DNA from: an uncultured Faecalibacterium sp.
GTDB taxonomy: Bacteria > Bacillota > Clostridia > Oscillospirales > Ruminococcaceae
Direction: 5' to 3'
Length of the DNA: 23,598 bases
Assembly: GCA_934512105.1 (NCBI GenBank)
Contig: CAKSWQ010000033.1
Coordinates: forward strand, 1 to 23,598
This document shows, piece by piece, positions 5,640 to 12,530 of this stretch (positions are counted from its first letter, which is position 1; every line of letters starts with the position of its first letter). The translations under genes and the position numbers were made by a program. The notes beneath the pieces are model-generated. The model was not told where the DNA came from. It ran no database searches and was given only the letters and a program-made list of their open reading frames with translations.

Positions 5640-5762
5640 CGGGACGGTTTAGAATGCGCTCCGCTTCGCTCTGCGCATAAATAGCGGAATATTGATTTTA
5701 TATTTGCAATTCGGGAAAATCTGCGGATTTTCCCGAATTGCCTTTTCACGGGAGGGGTCGTG
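5640..5762 (+). repeat. Family 1 pseudoknot/variable-hairpin repeat, copy D
   Basis: It starts GGGACGGTTTAG. Stem 1 is ATGCGC (5654-5659) with GCGCAT (5673-5678). CCGC (5661-5664) can pair with GCGG (5684-5687). The variable hairpin is a perfect 16-bp inverted repeat (5706-5721 with 5726-5741) around TGCG (5722-5725), AT-rich in contrast to the GC-rich hairpin of copy C. It ends CTTTTCACGGGAGGGGTCG. It lies between esterase and ilvE, antisense to both. Confidence 0.9.
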
Positions 5763-5788
5763 ACGGTGAACGGCATCTGCGGTGATGC

Positions 5789-5828
5789 AAAAAGGACTGC
5801 TGCCCCAGACGGTATGCAGCAGTCCCTT
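5789..5828 (-). terminator. Intrinsic terminator of ilvE
   Basis: A 10-bp stem, GGACTGCTGC (5794-5803) with 5816-5825, has a 12-nt loop. On the minus strand a T5 run follows (plus-strand A-run 5789-5793). It lies 29 nt beyond the ilvE stop and shares the CTGCTGC core with other terminators here. Confidence 0.88.
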
Positions 5829-5856
5829 TAAAAGCCGTAGGGTAGCGGGCGGCTTC

Positions 5857-6936
5857 TTAGTATTTCTTTTCCACAGGCACGATCCAGCCCTTGGTATCGG
5901 GCAGCTTGCCCCACTGCATACCGGTCATGGTGTCGTACAGCTTCTGGGTGACAGGGCCGATCTTGCCGTCGCCGATGAAGGCATGCTCGCCCTTCCAGAC
6001 CAGCTCCTTGACAGGGGAGACGACAGCGGCAGTACCGGTGCCGAACACCTCTTCCAGCTTGCCTTCGCGGGCAGCGGCCATGATGTCGGCAATGGCGATC
6101 TTGCCCTCAACGACCTCATAGCCCCAGTCCTTCAGCAGCTCGATGCAGCTGCGGCGGGTAACGCCGGGCAGCACGGTGCCCACGGTAGCGGCGGTGTACA
6201 CCTTGCCGTCGATCTTGAACATGATGTTCATGCTGCCGACTTCTTCAACGTACTTCTTCTCCACGCCGTCCAGCCACAGCACCTGTGCGTAGCCCTGCTC
6301 CTCGGCCAGCTCGCCGGCCTTGATGGAGGCAGCGTAGTTGCCGCCGCACTTGGTAAAGCCGGTCAGACCCGGGGCGGCGCGGATGTACTCGTCCTCCACA
6401 TAGATGCGCACGGGGTTGATGCCCTCGGCGTAGTAAGCGCCGGAGGGAGCGCAGATGATGCAGAAGATATAGTGCTTGGAAGCGTGCACGCCCAGACCCA
6501 CATCATTAGCAAAGATGAAGGGGCGGATGTACAGGGAAGCGCCGTCAGTGTGGGGCACCCAGTCGCGGTCCACGTCCACCAGAGCCTCGACAGCCTGAAT
6601 GTAGTCCTCTACCGGGATCTTGGGGATGCACAGACGGTCGGCAGAATCCTGAAAACGCTTGGCGTTGCAGTCCGGGCGGAACAGCTGCACGGTGTCGTCG
6701 GCGGTGCGGTAGGCCTTCATGCCCTCAAAGATCTCCTGTGCATAGTGGAACACCACGGTAGCGGGGTCCAGCTCAAAGGGGCCGTAGGGGACGATGCGGG
6801 CATCGTGCCAGCCTTCGCCCTCGGTGTAATCCATGACGAACATATGGTCGGAGAACTTTTTGCCGAAGCCGAGCTTCGTCTCATCGGTGGGCTTTGCCTT
6901 GGGCGCAGCCGTGCGGGTGATCTTGATATCCAACAT
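5857..6936 (-). CDS. ilvE: Branched-chain amino acid aminotransferase
   Basis: A 359-residue fold-type IV PLP aminotransferase of the long bacterial/eukaryotic BCAT class, interconverting leucine, isoleucine and valine with their 2-oxo acids using glutamate/2-oxoglutarate. The PLP lysine is K196 in GFTKCGGNYAAS. Further signatures are FHYAQEIFEGMKAYR (63-77), YIRPF (136-140), EVGSMN (232-237), TRRSC and the phosphate-binding GTGTAAVV. The length is normal for the family. ATG 6936 follows AGAGGG, with a promoter at 7010-7037 and its own terminator, so it is a single-gene unit. The leader of about 65 nt shows no obvious leucine-rich leader peptide or T-box. Confidence 0.95.
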   Translation of the reverse strand: MLDIKITRTAAPKAKPTDETKLGFGKKFSDHMFVMDYTEGEGWHDARIVPYGPFELDPATVVFHYAQEIFEGMKAYRTADDTVQLFRPDCNAKRFQDSADRLCIPKIPVEDYIQAVEALVDVDRDWVPHTDGASLYIRPFIFANDVGLGVHASKHYIFCIICAPSGAYYAEGINPVRIYVEDEYIRAAPGLTGFTKCGGNYAASIKAGELAEEQGYAQVLWLDGVEKKYVEEVGSMNIMFKIDGKVYTAATVGTVLPGVTRRSCIELLKDWGYEVVEGKIAIADIMAAAREGKLEEVFGTGTAAVVSPVKELVWKGEHAFIGDGKIGPVTQKLYDTMTGMQWGKLPDTKGWIVPVEKKY

Positions 6937-7009
6937 AGTGAGTTTCCCTCTTTCCTTTTATGCGCGTGCGCACGATTTCCGGCGCTTTATGACACAAATG
7001 TTGGTTTCT

Positions 7010-7037
7010 ATTATAATATTCCGGAGCGGTTTTGCAA
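7010..7037 (-). promoter_or_regulatory. Promoter of ilvE
   Basis: On the minus strand TTGCAA (7032-7037) and a consensus TATAAT (7010-7015) are separated by 16 bp. The ATG lies about 74 nt beyond the -10. Confidence 0.75.
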
Positions 7038-7119
7038 GGAATCGCAAAATGTTTCATCTTTCCACCCGGTAAGTTGCACCAGATTATGAGCACAATGGTG
7101 TGCAAACTGCCAAATCTAT

Positions 7120-7127
7120 GGTACAAT
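7120..7127 (+). promoter_or_regulatory. Probable -10 box of the HAD phosphatase gene
   Basis: TACAAT (7122-7127) lies 60 nt before the HAD start codon, preceded by GG. No convincing -35 box is seen at 16-18 bp, so this is a partial call. Confidence 0.4.
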
Positions 7128-7186
7128 AGGGGCACAGAGCACTTTGCGGGGCACAGCCCCGCTTTTCTATGGAAGGAGATACTGCC

Positions 7187-7840
7187 ATGATCGACGGCGT
7201 TATTTTTGATATGGACGGCCTGATGTTCGACACCGAGCGGGTCTGGGCGACCCTGTGGGAGCCTGCGCTGGCTACCCTCGGGCTTTCTTATAAGGAAGGG
7301 TTGGACGTTGCCGCCCGCGGCACGGCGGGGGATACCATGCGGGCGGTGCTGCGCCGCTTCTACGGGGAGAACTGCGACACGGACGCCATCATCGAGGCGC
7401 TGCACGCACAGGCAGAAAAGGCGTTTCAGGCACCGCCGCCCAAAAAGCCCGGGCTGGACGAGATCCTGACATGGCTGGACGCGCAGCACGTCCCCATGGC
7501 AGTGGCTTCCTCCAGCCGGATGGCGTCTATCCGGCACCATCTGGACGGCTGGGGCCTGACCCACTACTTCAAGGTGATCGTCTCCGGTGAGCAGTTCTCG
7601 GCCTCCAAGCCCGACCCGGAGATCTTTAAGCGGGCAGCAGAATCGCTGGGCACTGCGCCCGACCGCACCCTTGTGCTGGAGGACAGCTACAACGGCGTGC
7701 GTGCCGGTGCCGCCGGTGGCTTTGTTACCGTGATGGTGCCGGACATGGCCCCCGCCGATGACGAGATGCGCCGCCTGTACACCGCCGAGTGCCGCGACTT
7801 GTACGAGGTGCTGGACGGCTTGCAGAAGGGGAGATTCTAA
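7187..7840 (+). CDS. HAD-superfamily hydrolase, beta-phosphoglucomutase-like
   Basis: A 217-residue HAD subfamily IA phosphatase or phosphomutase. Motif I is FDMDGLMFDTE with nucleophile D8 and acid/base D10. Motif II is VASSS (107-110), motif III is K141 in SASKPDPEIF, and motif IV is LEDSYNG with E165/D166. A cap region lies at about 15-85. Relatives dephosphorylate sugar phosphates or 2-phosphoglycolate; the substrate is not readable. I chose ATG 7187 because AAGGAG stands 9 nt upstream; an in-frame ATG 18 nt earlier would sit on top of that ribosome binding site. It diverges from ilvE. A family 2 repeat begins 40 nt after its stop. Confidence 0.9.
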   Translation: MIDGVIFDMDGLMFDTERVWATLWEPALATLGLSYKEGLDVAARGTAGDTMRAVLRRFYGENCDTDAIIEALHAQAEKAFQAPPPKKPGLDEILTWLDAQHVPMAVASSSRMASIRHHLDGWGLTHYFKVIVSGEQFSASKPDPEIFKRAAESLGTAPDRTLVLEDSYNGVRAGAAGGFVTVMVPDMAPADDEMRRLYTAECRDLYEVLDGLQKGRF

Positions 7841-7880
7841 TTATAAAAATACAATGCCGGACAGCCCTCTCGGGGAGCAA

Positions 7881-8012
7881 ACCCCCTCAGGCGCTGCGCG
7901 CCAGCTCCCCCAAGGGGGCGCCTTTGCGCTATGCCGGAAACTTTGCCGCCACCGCCAAAAGCCGTCCCCTTGGGGAAGGTGGCTGCGAACGCAGTGAGCA
8001 GACGGAAGGGGT
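7881..8012 (-). repeat. Family 2 MITE-like palindromic repeat, copy 2
   Basis: It runs from ACCCCCTCAGGC to GACGGAAGGGGT. It is the reverse orientation of copies 3 and 5: it shares AGCTCCCCCAAGGGGGCGCC, CTATGCCGGAAACTTTG and AAAGCCGTCCCCTTGGGG with their reverse complements. It directly abuts family 1 copy E (9 bp apart), on the 3' side of the HAD gene. Confidence 0.82.
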
Positions 8013-8021
8013 ATTCCACCC

Positions 8022-8131
8022 GTGAAAATACAAGCCCGGAAAGTCCGCAGACTTTCCGGGCTTGTTCTAATAAAAAATAATTTTTCCGCTGAATATGCGC
8101 AAAGCGAACGCGGAGCGCATTCAAATCGTCA
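8022..8131 (-). repeat. Family 1 pseudoknot/variable-hairpin repeat, copy E
   Basis: On the minus strand it begins GACGATTTGAATG, 4 nt after the 5'-nucleotidase stop. Stem 1 is ATGCGC/GCGCAT (plus 8115-8120 and 8095-8100), and CCGC/GCGG (8110-8113 and 8086-8089) are present. A perfect 16-bp variable hairpin, 8030-8045 with 8050-8065, encloses loop TGCG. The 3' end reads ATTTTCACGGG, and the GAGGGGTCG end is replaced by sequence leading into family 2 copy 2. Confidence 0.88.
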
Positions 8132-8134
8132 GGC

Positions 8135-10090
8135 TCAGCCCCGCGCCTTTTTTCTGCGGCGGAGCTTGCGCACCAGCTTACGGAGCAGCAGCACAAGGCA
8201 CACCACCAGCAGAATGACGGTGAGAATCAGGCCAAGAAGGATAAAGGCAAAGCGGTTGGGCTTTTTCAGCAGCGCGGAAAGGCTGCGGCTGTCCTCCACT
8301 TTTTTGCGGTCGTGCAGGGTGCTGTAATAGTCCGGCACGTTGCCGATGCCGTCGCCGTCGGTGTCCTCGAACGAGGCCATGTACCGCGCAATGGCGTCCC
8401 AGCCCTTCAGCTCTTTGCCGTTTTCGGTGAGGATCACATCCTCAAAGTCCTCGATGGGGGTGCCATCGGCGTACTTCGGCACGATGGACAGAATGCCGTA
8501 GGACATATCGGTGACAGCGCTCAGCATCTGCCCGCTGTAAAGGTCTGCCACGATGCGGTACAGCCTGTCGTCCTGCAGCTCTACGCGCTGCCCGTCCTTG
8601 ACCAGATAGACGTCCGTCACCTTGTTCAGCAGCAGGCGGTGGGGGTTGTAGGTGAAGTTCAGGCCGCTGCAATACAGCCGCGCGGTGGTCATGAAATCCG
8701 AGATGGAAGCGTCGATCTCGGCGGCGGTGCGCAGCTCCTTGCCGGTAAGGTAGACTTCGATGAGGGGATAGCCCGGCACGCCGTCCGCGCCGATGCCCAG
8801 CGAGAAGGAGTTGAACACCTGCTCCACCGTGATATCGCCCCGGGCGTAGGTGTCACGCACGGTGCCGCTGGGCACCACCGCCAGATCCACCGGCACGCCG
8901 TCATAGTCGGCGGCGTTCTCCACTGCGTACACATAGGCGTCCGCGATGATATCGCCCAGATTGTGCTCGGTGTGCACCTTGCCCAGATCTTTCAGGTTGG
9001 AAAAAACAACATCGTTTTCTGCCAGCACCTGATCCTTGGTGTAGCCGAACTGCGCTAGATAGTCCTCGTCCACCGTATCCATAAAGCGGTCGATGACCGC
9101 TTGCGTGTCCGCGTCAGCGGGGATATCGGAAGTGATGGGGATCAGCTGGTAATCGGTGATCTGCCAGCGGCCGTTTTCCTTCTGCGCCATGGCAATGCTG
9201 CCCAGATTTTTGCCGTACTCGCCGCAGGACACCACATAGGTGTCCCCGTGCCGGATGGGCTCAGTGATGCGGCTGTGGGTGTGGCCGCTGAGGATAAGGT
9301 CGAGGTCGGGCACGCCCTTGGCCAGCAGCTCGTCCTCGGACTTTTTGGGGTCGTCCCAAGTGCCGCTGTGGGAAACGCAGACGATCATATCCGCAGCTTC
9401 ATTCGCCTTGATCTCTGCCACGGTGGCTTTTACCGCCTGTACCGGGTCCTTGAACTTCAGCTCACAGGTGGGTGCGCAGGAGAGGGCATCCTTGCCGAAA
9501 ACGCCCACCACGGCAATGCGCACATCGCCTTTTTGCAGCACGATGTAGTCCTGTACGCCGTAGGCAGCAAAGGCGTCTTTGAGCAGCTGCTGTCCCTCAG
9601 TAAGACCGGCACTTTCCATGGCATCCCAGTCCACATTGCAGACCACGAGGGCCGGGACGGCATCGCCGGAGGTGCGGGCACTGGTAAGCATATTGGCAAG
9701 ACCCTTGGAGCGGTAGTCGAACTCGTGGTTGCCGAGGGTGGTCACATCGCAGCCCATGTAGCCCAGCATCCGCAGCTCTGCGGCCTGCGTTTCAAACACC
9801 GTCTGGATTAGGGTGCCCATGGAAAAGTCGCCGCCGTCGATCACAAGGGTGTCCGGGTTTTTGGCGCGCTGCGCCTTGATGAGGGTGTTGGCGCGGGCAA
9901 AGCCGCCGATGTCCGTTTCCTCGTCCTCCACCACAGTGGTGAAGGTGTTCAGGTGGGAGTGGGTGTCGTGGCTGAACAGGATGTCCAGCGTTTTGCCTGT
10001 TTCCGGTGCCTGCCCATAGGCGGCGGGAATGCCCAGCAGTACTGAAAACAGCAGCAGCACGGCCACCGTCATGGCGAAAAGCTTTTTCAT
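8135..10090 (-). CDS. Secreted, membrane-anchored 5'-nucleotidase / UshA-like metallophosphoesterase
   Basis: A 651-residue exported two-domain nucleotidase releasing phosphate from extracellular nucleotides. A signal peptide covers about 1-26 (KK, hydrophobic core, AYG/Q cleavage region). The calcineurin-like domain shows DTHSH (D42, H44), GGDF (86-89), GNHEFD (120-125), VSHSG (239-243) and GHTH (269-272), the complete dimetal set. The C-terminal nucleotidase domain covers about 360-560, with NLGDIIADAY and SGTVRDTY. Then come a calcium-loop-like DTDGDG (576-581), a membrane helix at about 614-636 and a basic tail RKLRRRKKARG. Anchoring is thus by a C-terminal helix, not a visible LPXTG sortase motif. 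ATG 10090 follows AAAGGAG. A promoter lies at 10195-10223. Confidence 0.9.
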   Translation of the reverse strand: MKKLFAMTVAVLLLFSVLLGIPAAYGQAPETGKTLDILFSHDTHSHLNTFTTVVEDEETDIGGFARANTLIKAQRAKNPDTLVIDGGDFSMGTLIQTVFETQAAELRMLGYMGCDVTTLGNHEFDYRSKGLANMLTSARTSGDAVPALVVCNVDWDAMESAGLTEGQQLLKDAFAAYGVQDYIVLQKGDVRIAVVGVFGKDALSCAPTCELKFKDPVQAVKATVAEIKANEAADMIVCVSHSGTWDDPKKSEDELLAKGVPDLDLILSGHTHSRITEPIRHGDTYVVSCGEYGKNLGSIAMAQKENGRWQITDYQLIPITSDIPADADTQAVIDRFMDTVDEDYLAQFGYTKDQVLAENDVVFSNLKDLGKVHTEHNLGDIIADAYVYAVENAADYDGVPVDLAVVPSGTVRDTYARGDITVEQVFNSFSLGIGADGVPGYPLIEVYLTGKELRTAAEIDASISDFMTTARLYCSGLNFTYNPHRLLLNKVTDVYLVKDGQRVELQDDRLYRIVADLYSGQMLSAVTDMSYGILSIVPKYADGTPIEDFEDVILTENGKELKGWDAIARYMASFEDTDGDGIGNVPDYYSTLHDRKKVEDSRSLSALLKKPNRFAFILLGLILTVILLVVCLVLLLRKLVRKLRRRKKARG

Positions 10091-10194
10091 GGCGTGTTCT
10101 CCTTTTGTTGCGTCCTTATTTTTTCGGCTCAGCCGAATTTTTACAGCATCAGAAAAAGTAATACCACTCTATAAAAATCAACTATCTGCACGCT

Positions 10195-10223
10195 ATTTTA
10201 GCATAAATGTACAAAATAAACAA
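10195..10223 (-). promoter_or_regulatory. Promoter and leader of the 5'-nucleotidase gene
   Basis: On the minus strand TTGTTT (10218-10223), a 17-bp spacer and TAAAAT (10195-10200) are preceded by TG, giving TGCTAAAAT. The leader of about 98 nt contains a TTCGGC/GCCGAA hairpin (10123-10137) flanked by A and T runs. On the plus strand this hairpin would look like a small terminator. The surrounding 10140-10310 is AT-rich and holds no gene. Confidence 0.65.
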
Positions 10224-10313
10224 GACGACAGTTGCTTTTTCGCGCTGATAGGCAACGGTTTTTATAAAAAAGACGCAGTACCTTCTTAGTTGCCTGCGGG
10301 AGTTCAGGTGAGT

Positions 10314-10449
10314 ACCCCTTCCGTCTTGCCGCTGCGCGTCAAGCCACCTTCCCCAAGGGGACGGCTTTAGCGACGGTGATAAAGTTTCCGGCATAGTCCA
10401 AAGGCGTCCCCTTGGGGGAGCTGGCGAACGTAGTGAGCCTGAGGGGGGT
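10314..10449 (+). repeat. Family 2 MITE-like palindromic repeat, copy 3
   Basis: It runs from ACCCCTTCCGTC to CTGAGGGGGGT. Internal order is CACCTTCCCCAAGGGGACGG, CTTTAGCGACGG, AAAGTTTCCGGCATAG, AAGGCGTCCCCTTGGGGG and GCGAACGTAGTGAGC. It is nearly colinear with copy 5 (15871-16009) and inverse to copy 2. It lies between the 5'-nucleotidase promoter and the ROK kinase terminator. Confidence 0.85.
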
Positions 10450-10474
10450 GGCTTCAGCGATTCCCCGCAAAAGC

Positions 10475-10508
10475 AAAACCAGCCAAGCCCGCGGGCTTGG
10501 CTGGTTTA
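10475..10508 (-). terminator. Intrinsic terminator of the ROK glucokinase gene
   Basis: A perfect 32-bp palindrome (10476-10507, centre CCCGCGGG) lies 22 nt beyond the stop codon. On the minus strand it is followed by TTTTGCTTTTG. Confidence 0.85.
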
Positions 10509-10529
10509 AAAGTTGTCGGGATTCCTTTA

Positions 10530-11480
10530 TCAGGCGCCCACGATCAGGCGCACGGCACCGTAGATGCCGGCGTCGTTGCCAAGGCTGGCGGCCTTGATGG
10601 GGGTCTCCTTGCAGGACTGGAAGGCGTACTCCTTGTAGTGGCGCACCAGCGGATCGAACAGAACCGCTCCGGCGCGGGCCACGCCGCCGCCGATCATGAA
10701 CATCTCGGGGTCGGTGGTGGCGGCAATGTTGGCCAGTGCCATGCCCAGCGTAGAAGCCATCTCGTCCACCTCGCGGGCGGCCAGTGCGTCCCCGGCGCGG
10801 GCGGCGTCGAACACGTCCTTGGCTTCAAAGTCCTTGCCGCGCAGGGTGCAGGCGGTGTCCGGGTTTGCGTCCAGCAGCTTCTTCATGCAGCGCACAACGC
10901 CGGTGGCGCTGGAATACTGCTCCAGGCAGCCGCGCTTGCCGCAGCCGCAGACGGCGGTCTCGTGGGGGTTGACGGTGATGTGGCCGATCTCGCCGCCGGC
11001 ACCGTGAGCACCGTCGATGACCTTGCCGTTCACGATGACACCGCCGCCCACGCCGGTGCCCAGCGTGACCATAACAGCGCTGCGGCAGCCCTGTGCCGTG
11101 CCCATCCAGATCTCGCCCAGAGCAGCCACGTTGGCGTCGTTGCCCACCAGCACCCGGATGCCGCCCAGCAGCTCGCTGAGCTCAATGGAGGCGTTGCGAT
11201 TGCCCCAGCCGCCAAGGTTTGCACACACGATGGGCACGATGCTGGAATCCAGCACCGGGCCGGGCACGCCCAGACCGACACCCTCGACTTCGTCTGCGGA
11301 CAGACCCTTTTCCTGCATCTTCTGCTGCACGGCAGCAGCCAGATTTTCCAGAATGTGAGCACCGTTATTGGAAGTATCGGTGCTTACCTCCCACTTTTCC
11401 AGCAGCTTGCCGCTGGTGGTGAACAGGCCGACCTTGGCAGTGGTGCCGCCCAGATCGATGCCAAATGCGTATTCCTTCAT
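10530..11480 (-). CDS. glcK: ROK family glucokinase
   Basis: A 316-residue cytosolic sugar kinase of the ROK family. It shows the ATP-binding GIDLGGTTAKVGLF (7-20), VGNDANVAAL (112-121; D115 as catalytic base), GTGVGGGVI (141-149), GEIGH with H167, and the zinc-binding CGCGKRGCLE (C178, C180, C185). This pattern is that of Firmicute glucokinases, making glucose-6-phosphate, though N-acetylglucosamine or N-acetylmannosamine kinases look alike. The DNA-binding N-terminus of NagC/XylR-type regulators is absent. I chose ATG 11480 because AAGGGG lies about 9 nt upstream; an in-frame ATG at 11513 has no such site. It has its own extended -10 promoter and terminator. Confidence 0.9.
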   Translation of the reverse strand: MKEYAFGIDLGGTTAKVGLFTTSGKLLEKWEVSTDTSNNGAHILENLAAAVQQKMQEKGLSADEVEGVGLGVPGPVLDSSIVPIVCANLGGWGNRNASIELSELLGGIRVLVGNDANVAALGEIWMGTAQGCRSAVMVTLGTGVGGGVIVNGKVIDGAHGAGGEIGHITVNPHETAVCGCGKRGCLEQYSSATGVVRCMKKLLDANPDTACTLRGKDFEAKDVFDAARAGDALAAREVDEMASTLGMALANIAATTDPEMFMIGGGVARAGAVLFDPLVRHYKEYAFQSCKETPIKAASLGNDAGIYGAVRLIVGA

Positions 11481-11531
11481 GTCATTTACCCCTTTGATGC
11501 GGATGTGCCGCATTTTTTATCAGTATTTTAT

Positions 11532-11540
11532 AGTATACCA
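11532..11540 (-). promoter_or_regulatory. Extended -10 promoter of the glucokinase gene
   Basis: On the minus strand TGGTATACT (11532-11540) lies about 52 nt before the start codon. The -35 region (TGCTCT at 17 bp) is poor, as is usual for extended -10 promoters. Confidence 0.6.
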
Positions 11541-11630
11541 TATTTTTCCGCAAAAGAGCAGTACTGCGGCGGCATTTCGTGCAATCGGACTGAAATCCAT
11601 GTAAAATTTTGGGCAGTTCCACAAGGAGTT

Positions 11631-12515
11631 TCAGCGTACGGTGTTGGTCAGCGTGCCGATCCCTTCGATCTCACACTGCACGGTGTCGCCCGGGTGCAAG
11701 AACTGCGGCGGGTCCATGCCCATGCCCACCCCGGCAGGGGTGCCGGTGGCGATGATAGTACCGGCTTTCAGGGTCATGCCCTGCGAAAGCTCGTGGATGA
11801 CATGGTCGATATCAAAAATTTGCAGCTTCGTGTTGGAATCCTGCCGCAATTCGCCGTTCACCCGGCTGCGGATGGGCAGCGCGGGCGGGTAGGTGTCAAA
11901 TTCATCCGCAGTGACGATGCAGGGTCCCATGGGGGTGAAGCCGTCCAGACTTTTGCCGAAGTACCACTGCTTGTGGGCGGTCTGCACGTCCCGGGCGGAG
12001 ACGTCGTTCAGGATGGTGTAGCCGAACACATAGTCCTTGGTCTGCCCGGCGGGCACGTCCTTAGCGTCCTTGCCCAGCACCACGGCCAGCTCACACTCGT
12101 AGTCCAGCTTCTGCACAAGGTCGGTGTGGGCTTCAATAAAGCCGCCGTCCGGCACTGCACGGCTGACCCGCTTAGAAAAGTAGATGGCGTCCTGATGCTG
12201 GGTGGAAAAGGCGTCCGCAGAATACTTTTCGGCTTCGTCCGAGTGCGCCATGTAGTTGATGCCCAGACAGACCACGTCCTGCGCGGGGCAGGGGATGGGG
12301 CTTTGCAGGGTGACGGCTTCCACCGGCAGCGCGGGGATGCCGCTGATGGCCAGCTGCAAGCCGAACCGCACCTGCGGGGTGAGGAAGGGGATGGCGTCGG
12401 ACAGGGTCTCGTAGGAGAGCCCCAGCCAGCTCAGCGGCCAGACCTGTGTGCCGTCCTGCGAGAGGATGGCGGGGTCCTCCACACCGTCCGGCAGGCGGCA
12501 GGTGACAAAACGCAT
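11631..12515 (-). CDS. Fumarylacetoacetate hydrolase (FAH) family protein
   Basis: A 294-residue FAH-family enzyme. The N-terminal domain (1-75) is followed by the catalytic fold with LGINYMAH (84-91), the metal ligands in DYECELAVVLGKD (E140, E142) and D170 in ILNDVSARD, GKSLDGFTPMGP, and TPAGVGMGM near the C-terminus. Members cleave C-C bonds in acylpyruvates or decarboxylate oxaloacetate; the specific substrate is not readable. ATG 12515 follows GAGGAGGGGG. It lies 15 nt behind the DJ-1 gene and is probably co-transcribed with it. A damage-control pairing (DJ-1 deglycase-like plus acylpyruvase/oxaloacetate decarboxylase) is inference only. No clear terminator follows. Confidence 0.88.
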   Translation of the reverse strand: MRFVTCRLPDGVEDPAILSQDGTQVWPLSWLGLSYETLSDAIPFLTPQVRFGLQLAISGIPALPVEAVTLQSPIPCPAQDVVCLGINYMAHSDEAEKYSADAFSTQHQDAIYFSKRVSRAVPDGGFIEAHTDLVQKLDYECELAVVLGKDAKDVPAGQTKDYVFGYTILNDVSARDVQTAHKQWYFGKSLDGFTPMGPCIVTADEFDTYPPALPIRSRVNGELRQDSNTKLQIFDIDHVIHELSQGMTLKAGTIIATGTPAGVGMGMDPPQFLHPGDTVQCEIEGIGTLTNTVR

Positions 12516-12530
12516 ACAGTCCCCCTCCTC

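Noticed and set aside
5640..5762. Repeat hairpin as retron msd, IS200/IS605-type end or DGR element
   Set aside because: No reverse transcriptase, Y1 transposase or TnpB-like gene is in the window. The hairpin resemblance alone is not enough.
6937..7009. T-box or leader-peptide attenuator upstream of ilvE
   Set aside because: The leader is only about 65 nt, with no T-box sequence, no Leu/Ile/Val codon run and no terminator.
154..8131. Spaced repeats as a possible CRISPR array
   Set aside because: Copies are kilobases apart, occur in both orientations, and the variable part is a hairpin with paired arms, not a spacer. No cas gene is present.
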